A stretch of 37,802 bases of DNA from Pseudomonadota bacterium (GTDB lineage Bacteria > Pseudomonadota > Alphaproteobacteria > Acetobacterales > Acetobacteraceae), in contig JAJXSZ010000002.1 in NCBI GenBank assembly GCA_021784255.1, positions 1 through 37,802 on the forward strand, given 5' to 3'. A program made the position numbers and the translations under genes. This document shows positions 32,441 to 37,802 of this stretch, piece after piece. The number at the start of each line of letters is the position of its first letter. Positions within the stretch are counted from its first letter, which is position 1. Under the pieces are notes generated by a model. The model saw only the letters and a list, made by a program, of their open reading frames with translations. It was not told the DNA's origin and ran no database searches.

Positions 32441-33841
32441 ATGCGCTACGTTTCGACCCGCGGCGGGGCCGAGCCCCGCGATTTCGAAGGCGTTCTGCTC
32501 GCCGGCCTCGCCGAGGACGGGGGCCTGTTCGTTCCGGAGACCTGGCCCGAGCTTTCCGCCGCCGAATGGCGGGCGCTGCGCGGCCTCGACTATCCGGCGC
32601 TTGCCGCGCGTCTGATCGCCCGCTTCACCGGGCCAGCCTTGCCGGAGGCCGAGCTGCTGCCGCTCTGCCAGGCGGCCTACGCCGGCTTCGCGCATCCCGC
32701 CGTGGTGCCGCTGGTGCAGCTTGGGCCGCACCTGTTCGTCCAGGAGCTGTTCCACGGCCCGACCCTGGCCTTCAAGGACCTGGCGCTCCAGCTCGTCGGC
32801 CGCCTGTTCGAGGCGAGCCTGGCGAAGCGCGGCGGCGAGATCGCCATCGTCGGCGCGACCTCCGGCGACACCGGTTCGGCCGCCATCGCCGCCTGCGCCG
32901 GGCGGGCGCGCATCCGGATCGCGATCCTGCATCCCGACGGCCGCACCAGCGAGGTGCAGCGGCGGCAGATGACGACAGTGCTCGCACCCAACGTCACCAA
33001 CATCGCGGTTGCCGGCAGTTTCGATGACTGCCAGGACCTGGTCAAAGCGATGTTCGCCGACACGCCGTTTCGTGAGGCGGTGCATCTCGCGGCGGTGAAC
33101 TCGATCAACTGGGCGCGCATCGCCGCTCAGATCCCCTATTATGCCGCCGCCGCGCTGGCACTCGGGGCTCCGGACCGGGAGATCGTCTTCGCGGTCCCGA
33201 CCGGCAATTTCGGCAACGTGCTGGCGGCATGGGCGGCGCGGCGCATGGGCTTGCCGGTCACGCGGCTGATCGTCGGCTCGAACCAGAACGACATCCTCGC
33301 CCGCTTCCTTGCCGCTAACGACATGTCGCGGCGAGCGGTCGTGCCGAGCCTGTCGCCGAGCATGGACATCCAGGTCAGCTCCAATTTCGAGCGCCTGCTG
33401 TTCGAGCTGCTGGACCGCGATCCCCGCGCGACGGCCGCCGCGATGCAGCAATTCCGTGCCGCCGGGCAGATGCCCGTGCCGGACGCCGCCTGGCGCCGCG
33501 CGACGGCCCTGTTCGCCGGCCACGCCGTGGACGACGCGGCGACACTCGCCGAGATCCGGCGGGTGGAAGCGTCGAGCGGGTATCTGGTCGATCCCCATAC
33601 CGCCGTCGGCATGGCTGCGGCGCGTGCCCTGTCTCCTCAAGGAATTCAAACGGTTGTGGCCGCAACCGCGCATCCCGCCAAGTTCCCGGACGCGATCGAG
33701 GCGGCGGTCGGGCGTCGCCCCCCCCTGCCCAGCCATCTCGCCGACCTATATGACAGGGACGAACATTATGTCCGTCTGCCCGCCGAACTCGGCCGGATCG
33801 AGGCCGTGGTGCGCAGCGCCAGCTTGAGGAATGCCGCATGA
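32441..33841 (+). CDS. thrC: Threonine synthase
   Basis: A 466-residue class II (long) threonine synthase that converts O-phosphohomoserine to threonine with PLP. The cofactor lysine is K112 in FHGPTLAFKDLALQL. The phosphate-binding region is IVGATSGDTGSAAIAAC, with NSINWARIAAQIPYY and FAVPTGNFGNVLAAWAARRMG as family signatures. The N-terminus MRYVSTRGG is the conserved start. It overlaps the M16 protease gene by ATGA. The thrC, M16 protease and TldD/PmbA genes are coupled in turn, so one transcript is likely. Confidence 0.97.
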   Translation: MRYVSTRGGAEPRDFEGVLLAGLAEDGGLFVPETWPELSAAEWRALRGLDYPALAARLIARFTGPALPEAELLPLCQAAYAGFAHPAVVPLVQLGPHLFVQELFHGPTLAFKDLALQLVGRLFEASLAKRGGEIAIVGATSGDTGSAAIAACAGRARIRIAILHPDGRTSEVQRRQMTTVLAPNVTNIAVAGSFDDCQDLVKAMFADTPFREAVHLAAVNSINWARIAAQIPYYAAAALALGAPDREIVFAVPTGNFGNVLAAWAARRMGLPVTRLIVGSNQNDILARFLAANDMSRRAVVPSLSPSMDIQVSSNFERLLFELLDRDPRATAAAMQQFRAAGQMPVPDAAWRRATALFAGHAVDDAATLAEIRRVEASSGYLVDPHTAVGMAAARALSPQGIQTVVAATAHPAKFPDAIEAAVGRRPPLPSHLADLYDRDEHYVRLPAELGRIEAVVRSASLRNAA

Positions 33842-35124
33842 GTTCGAAGGTGACGGACCCCAACGGGGTCGTCCGGGTCAGCCGGTTGGCGTCCGGTCTG
33901 ACGGTGATCAGCGAGCGCATGGAGCGGGTCGAGACCGTCTCCATCGGCGCCTATGTCGCGAGCGGCACGCGCCATGAGGCGCCGAACGAAAACGGCGTCT
34001 CGCATTTCCTCGAGCACATGGCCTTCAAGGGCACGCAGCGACGCAGTGCCGCCGCCATCGCGGAGGAGATCGAGGCAGTCGGCGGCCACATCAATGCCTA
34101 CACCGCGCGCGAGCAGACCGCCTATTACGTCAAGCTGCTGAAGGAGGATCTCGCGCTCGGCGCCGACATCGTGGGCGACATCCTCTGCCATTCCACCTTC
34201 GCGCCCGACGAGCTGGAACGCGAGCGCGGCGTCATCCTGCAGGAGATCGGCCAGGCTAACGACACGCCGGACGACATCATCTTCGATCATTTCCAGGCCA
34301 CCGCCTACCCGGACCAGCCGATGGGCCGTCCGGTGCTCGGCACCGAGACGCTGATCCGCGGCATGAAGCGCGCGGCGCTCACCGGCTACATGCAACGCCA
34401 CTACGCCGCCGCCAACACCGTCGTCGCTGCCGCAGGCAATCTTGAGCACGAGGTGGTGGTGGCGCTGGCCGAGCAGCATTTCGCCGACCTGCCGCGCGAC
34501 CCGGTGCCGGTCCCGCTGCCCGCCGCCTATACCGGCGGCGAGTTCCGCGAGGCCCGCGAGCTCGACCAGGTGCACCTGATCCTGGGTTTCCCGTCGGTTG
34601 CCTATGCCGACCCGGATTTCTACCCGGTGATGCTGCTGTCCACGCTGCTCGGCGGCGGCATGTCCTCGCGCCTGTTCCAGGAGGTGCGCGAGAAGCGCGG
34701 GCTCGTCTATTCGATTTATTCGTATTCGGCGCCCGCGATCGATTCCGGCTTGTTCGCCATCTATGCCGGCACCGGCGAGAGCGAGGCCGCGGAACTGGTG
34801 CCGGTGGTGCTGGAGCAGCTGGGCCGCGTCCAGCACGACGTCACCGAGGTGGAGCTCGCCCGCGCCCGCGCGCAGGTGAAGGCAAGCCTGCTGATGTCGC
34901 TCGAGAGCACCGGCAGCCGCTGCGAGCAGCTGGCGCGGCAATGGCAGGTGTTCGGCCGCGTCGTTCCGGTGGCGGAGACGGTCGCGAAGATCGCCGCGGT
35001 CACCACCGCGGACATCGCGCGGGCGGCGAGCCGCCTGTTCCGCGCCCGCCCGACCCTGGCCGCGATGGGGCCGGCGAGCCGCGTGCCGTCGCTGCCGGCG
35101 ATCGCCGAGACACTCGCGGCGTGA
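33838..35124 (+). CDS. M16-family zinc metallopeptidase (processing-peptidase-like)
   Basis: A 428-residue M16B peptidase. The inverted zinc motif HxxEH is H56-F-L-E-H60 in NGVSHFLEHMAFKGTQRR, with the distal Glu in ELERERGVILQEI about 76 residues later. The second half (LDQVHLILGFPSVAYADPDFY, STLLGGGMSSRLFQEVREKRGLVYSI) carries the R/Y substrate motif of the C-terminal lobe. Bacterial relatives resemble the mitochondrial processing peptidase beta subunit and degrade or trim peptides. No signal peptide is evident, so it should be cytoplasmic. The start overlaps the thrC stop and the end overlaps the pmbA-like GTG. Confidence 0.96.
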   Translation: MSSKVTDPNGVVRVSRLASGLTVISERMERVETVSIGAYVASGTRHEAPNENGVSHFLEHMAFKGTQRRSAAAIAEEIEAVGGHINAYTAREQTAYYVKLLKEDLALGADIVGDILCHSTFAPDELERERGVILQEIGQANDTPDDIIFDHFQATAYPDQPMGRPVLGTETLIRGMKRAALTGYMQRHYAAANTVVAAAGNLEHEVVVALAEQHFADLPRDPVPVPLPAAYTGGEFREARELDQVHLILGFPSVAYADPDFYPVMLLSTLLGGGMSSRLFQEVREKRGLVYSIYSYSAPAIDSGLFAIYAGTGESEAAELVPVVLEQLGRVQHDVTEVELARARAQVKASLLMSLESTGSRCEQLARQWQVFGRVVPVAETVAKIAAVTTADIARAASRLFRARPTLAAMGPASRVPSLPAIAETLAA

Positions 35125-36458
35125 CGACGCCGGACCGCCTGACCCTGCTGGCCGACCTCGTCGCCGCGGCGCGCCGGGCCGGCGCGGATGCCGCGGATGC
35201 CGTGATGGTCTCCTCCCAGTCGCTCGAGGCGCAGTGCCGCCTCGGCCAGACCGAGCATGTCGAGCGGGCGGAGAGCGCCGATCTCGGCCTGCGCGTCTTC
35301 GTTGGCCGGCAGGCGGCGATCGTCTCGGCGGCCGGCATGGAGCCCAGGCGTTTCGCCGAGCTTGCCGCGCAAGCCGTGGCGATGGCCCGCGTGCTGCCCG
35401 AGGATCCGTTCGCCGGTCTCGCCGACGCGGCGCGCGCCGCCGATGCGGACGACCTCGACCTCGTCGATCCCGTGGCCCCCGATGCGCCAGCGCTCACTGC
35501 CCGCGCCCTGGCGGCGGAAGCAGCTGCGCTGGCCGTCCCTGGCGTCACCAATTCCGAGGGTGCTGCCGCCGGCTGGGGCCGTATGGAGGCCCTGCTCGTC
35601 ACCTCGGCGGGTTTTGCGGGGCGCTCCCTGCGCACCTCGCACTCGATTTCGGCGACGGTGCTCGCCGGCAGCGGCACGGCGATGCAGCGCGACTACGACG
35701 CGCACAGCAGCGTGCACGCGGCCGACCTCGACGCGCCGGAGACGATCGGCCGGCTCGCCGGCGAACGCGCGGTGCGCCGGCTCAATCCGATCCGTCCGCG
35801 CACCGCCAGGCTGCCGGTGGTGTTCGACCCGCGTGTCGCGGGCTCGCTGCTGGGGCATCTCGCCGGCGCGATCAACGGCGCCGCGGTGGCGCGCGGCACC
35901 AGCTTTCTCAAGGATGCGATGGGCACGCGGATCATGCCCGAAGGCATCGCGGTCCGCGACGATCCGCGCCGCCGGCGCGGCCTGCGCTCGCGCCTCTTCG
36001 ACGGCGAAGGCGTGCCCACGCGCGCGCTCGGGCTGGTGGAGGACGGCGTCCTGCAGACCTGGGTGCTGGACAGCGCCAGCGCGCGCCAGCTCGGGCTTGC
36101 CACCACCGGCAGCGCGATGCGCGGCACCGGCGGCCCGCCCTCGCCCGGCACCTCCAACCTGTTCATGGCCGCGGGGACGCTCGCGCCGGCCGTGCTGCTG
36201 TCGGGCATCGGCGAGGGCCTTTACGTTACCGAAATGATCGGCATGGGCGTGAACGGGCTGACCGGCGATTACAGCCGCGGCGCAGCCGGCTTCATGATTC
36301 GCAACGGCGAGCTGGCGGAGGCGGTGGCCGAGATCACCATCGCGGGCAATCTGCGCGACATGTTCCGGGCCCTCACGCCGGCCGACGATCTGCGGTTCCG
36401 GCGTGGCGTCGATGCACCGACCGTGCGGATCGACGCCATGACCATGGCGGGCGCCTGA
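35121..36458 (+). CDS. TldD/PmbA (TldE)-family protein
   Basis: A 445-residue protein of the TldD/PmbA family. It lacks the TldD HExxxH zinc motif, which marks it as the PmbA/TldE partner type. Family stretches seen are DLGLRVFVGRQAAIVSAAG near residue 55, RLPVVFDPRVAGSLLGHLAGAINGAAVARG in the middle, and SNLFMAAGT, GLYVTEMIGMGVNGLTGDYSRGAAGF near the end. TldD and TldE form a heterodimeric protease that matures peptides such as microcins and degrades unfolded peptides. No tldD is in this window. The start is GTG at 35121, overlapping the protease stop (GTGA). Confidence 0.94.
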   Translation: MTTPDRLTLLADLVAAARRAGADAADAVMVSSQSLEAQCRLGQTEHVERAESADLGLRVFVGRQAAIVSAAGMEPRRFAELAAQAVAMARVLPEDPFAGLADAARAADADDLDLVDPVAPDAPALTARALAAEAAALAVPGVTNSEGAAAGWGRMEALLVTSAGFAGRSLRTSHSISATVLAGSGTAMQRDYDAHSSVHAADLDAPETIGRLAGERAVRRLNPIRPRTARLPVVFDPRVAGSLLGHLAGAINGAAVARGTSFLKDAMGTRIMPEGIAVRDDPRRRRGLRSRLFDGEGVPTRALGLVEDGVLQTWVLDSASARQLGLATTGSAMRGTGGPPSPGTSNLFMAAGTLAPAVLLSGIGEGLYVTEMIGMGVNGLTGDYSRGAAGFMIRNGELAEAVAEITIAGNLRDMFRALTPADDLRFRRGVDAPTVRIDAMTMAGA

Positions 36459-36517
36459 GAGCGGCGCTGGCGGCGTCGGGGATGGAAGCGGCGCATCCAC
36501 CCCACCATATCCGCGGC

Positions 36518-37435
36518 ATGCGACGCCTTGCGATCCTGCTGGCCGTGCTGCTGGCCTTGGCGGCGGTGACGGCACCGGGGGCCGACGCGCGCGCCGGCGC
36601 CGGTGCTTCCTTCGGCAGCCGCGGTGCACGCACCTCTGTGGCGCCGCCCGCGACCTCGACCGCACCAGGCTACACCGCGCCGCTGCGCCAGGCGCCCGGT
36701 TATGGCGCGCCCGGCTACGGCGCTCCCGGCTATGCCGGCGGCTCGAGCATGATGCATGGCTTCATGGGCGGACTGATCGGCGCCGGGATCGGCGGGCTGC
36801 TGTTCGGCCATGGCTTCTTCTGGGGCATGCGCGGCATCGGCGGCCTGTCCGGCCTGCTTGTTCAGCTCCTGCTGCTCGTGCTGCTGGTGCGCTGGCTGAT
36901 GCGGCGCTTCGCCGGTGGCGGGCCGATGGGTGGCGGGCCGATGGGTGGCGCCGGGCCGCGCGGCATGCCACCGCCCGGCATGGCGGGTTCGCCGCTGCCC
37001 TCCGCTGCGCCGGCGTCCTCCGCCGCGGTTCCGCTCGCGCTGCAACCGGAGGACTGCCAGCAATTCGAGGCGACGCTGCAGCGCGTTCAGGCGGCGTGGA
37101 GCGCGGGCAACCTGGCCTCGCTGCAGCGCCTCGCCACACCGGAAATGGCCGCCACCTTCGCGCAGCAATTGGGCGATCTGCAGGCTCGCGGTCTGCGCAA
37201 CGAGGTCGCCGATGTGCGCCTGCTGGAGGGGCAACTTTCCGAGGCATGGCACGAGAACGGTGCCGACTACGCGACGGTGGCGATGCGTTTCGCGATGGTC
37301 GATGTGACGCTCGACGCGGCGGGGCGCGTCGTCGATGGCGCGCCCGGGGAGCATGTGGAGGCGACCGAGCGCTGGACCTTCCTGCGCCCGGCGGGTGGGG
37401 CGTGGCTGCTTTCGGCGATCCAGCAGGCGCGGTGA
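36518..37435 (+). CDS. Tim44-like domain membrane protein
   Basis: About 305 residues. A signal or anchor (MRRLAILLAVLLALAAVTAP) is followed by a Gly/Tyr/Pro-rich segment with PGYGA repeats, a glycine-rich membrane pair (GGLIGAGIGGLLFGHGFFWG and LSGLLVQLLLLVLLVRWLMRR) and a Gly/Met/Pro linker. The C-terminal 130 residues (CQQFEATLQRVQAAWSAGNLASLQRLATPEMAATF and ERWTFLRPAGGAWLLSAIQQ) form a Tim44-like/NTF2-type domain. Bacterial relatives are found in the inner membrane; their job is not settled. An ATG at 36482 would add 12 residues before the signal; the one at 36518 gives the cleaner signal sequence. It follows the TldD/PmbA gene by 59 bp. Confidence 0.85.
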   Translation: MRRLAILLAVLLALAAVTAPGADARAGAGASFGSRGARTSVAPPATSTAPGYTAPLRQAPGYGAPGYGAPGYAGGSSMMHGFMGGLIGAGIGGLLFGHGFFWGMRGIGGLSGLLVQLLLLVLLVRWLMRRFAGGGPMGGGPMGGAGPRGMPPPGMAGSPLPSAAPASSAAVPLALQPEDCQQFEATLQRVQAAWSAGNLASLQRLATPEMAATFAQQLGDLQARGLRNEVADVRLLEGQLSEAWHENGADYATVAMRFAMVDVTLDAAGRVVDGAPGEHVEATERWTFLRPAGGAWLLSAIQQAR

Positions 37436-37436
37436 A

Positions 37437-37802
37437 TCAGCCGACCACGACGTCGATCGGCGCCGGGGCGTCGGTGAGCCGCACCGGGGTCTCGCCCGCC
37501 GGATCCCCGTCCACCTGGGTCGGTACGCCCGCGGCGGTGATCTCGACCTCGGTCGCACGGGTGAGGCGCAGGCCCGGCATCGCCGGCAGCAGGTCGAGCG
37601 GCAGCGCCGCGCCGTAGGCCAGCGCCGCGAGCGGGCCCGTCCGCTCGAACAGCGCCACGGTAAAGCCGGGGCGGTCGGGGCTGGCATCGGGGGCCAGCAG
37701 GAACGGCCCAGCATAGAGCCGCCCCTTGGTCACGATGACGCTGCCCGCTTCCGCCGGCACGCCATCGAGACGAAGTTGGATTGGTGTAAAATCGTAACGT
37801 TG
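37437..37802 (-). CDS. Diacylglycerol/sphingolipid kinase-like protein, C-terminal fragment at edge
   Basis: A minus-strand frame of 122 codons, open to the right edge, so the N-terminal catalytic domain is outside the window. The visible part (YDFTPIQLRLDG, VIVTKGRLYAGPFLLAPDA, GFTVALFERTGPLAALAYG, PTQVDGDPAGETPVRL) matches the C-terminal beta-sandwich of the YegS/DgkB/LcbK lipid kinase family. The QVDGDP turn is a family mark. A GTG at 37760 could look like a start, but the conserved strand before it shows the gene goes on. It ends 1 bp from the end of the Tim44-like gene (convergent). Confidence 0.82.
   Translation of the reverse strand, partial: QRYDFTPIQLRLDGVPAEAGSVIVTKGRLYAGPFLLAPDASPDRPGFTVALFERTGPLAALAYGAALPLDLLPAMPGLRLTRATEVEITAAGVPTQVDGDPAGETPVRLTDAPAPIDVVVG

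Overview
The window is very GC-rich bacterial DNA, densely coded on both strands, with many neighbouring genes fused by ATGA or GTGA start/stop overlaps. Marker genes point to an alphaproteobacterium: a GcrA cell-cycle regulator, a Rhizobium-type phosphatidylethanolamine methyltransferase (PmtA), an argD-argF pair near hslO, a bactofilin and a TatA pair. Placement in the Rhodospirillales/Acetobacteraceae is my inference from protein style, not a search result. I see no tRNA, rRNA, insertion sequence, prophage or CRISPR array. It looks like ordinary chromosome with a few accessory touches.

Layout. 1-4691: an edge-cut AmpG-like permease, then a serine hydrolase, a DinB-fold protein, an unusual proline-racemase-family protein and, after a 525 bp gap holding a 15-bp minisatellite, a 2OG-Fe(II) oxygenase. 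4772-8219 (minus): TypA/BipA GTPase, a carboxymuconolactone-decarboxylase-fold protein and an adenosine-kinase-like PfkB kinase. 8275-9626: an EI24/CysZ-like membrane protein and a bactofilin. 9777-15170: a lipoprotein coupled to Hsp33 and an argD-argF pair, with a plus-strand MFS gene between hslO and argF. 15443-18232: a tightly coupled recX-azlC-azlD-MFS string. 18478-23904: a CHAP lipoprotein, two tandem TatA proteins, an acetamidase/formamidase-like enzyme, gcrA, a cold-shock protein with a long leader, pmtA and a SIMPL-domain protein. 23909-32100 (minus): an eight-gene acyl-CoA catabolic operon. 32441-37435: thrC, an M16 protease, a TldD/PmbA protein and a Tim44-like protein. A lipid-kinase fragment runs off the right edge.

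The catabolic operon reads as one pathway segment: an ADP-forming acyl-CoA synthetase activates an acid, a two-subunit acyl-CoA dehydrogenase makes the enoyl-CoA, a PaaG-type isomerase and a MaoC hydratase move or hydrate the double bond, and a two-subunit CoA transferase handles a 3-oxo acid. The substrate cannot be read from sequence.

The most interesting non-coding signal is a family of about 49-bp palindromic repeats. Each begins exactly at a gene's TAG stop codon, and the copies show compensatory changes in the hairpin stem. Four clear copies and one diverged relative occur here. Nine of the 39 stop codons visible in the window are TAG; five of those nine are fused to such an element, and none of the TGA or TAA stops is.
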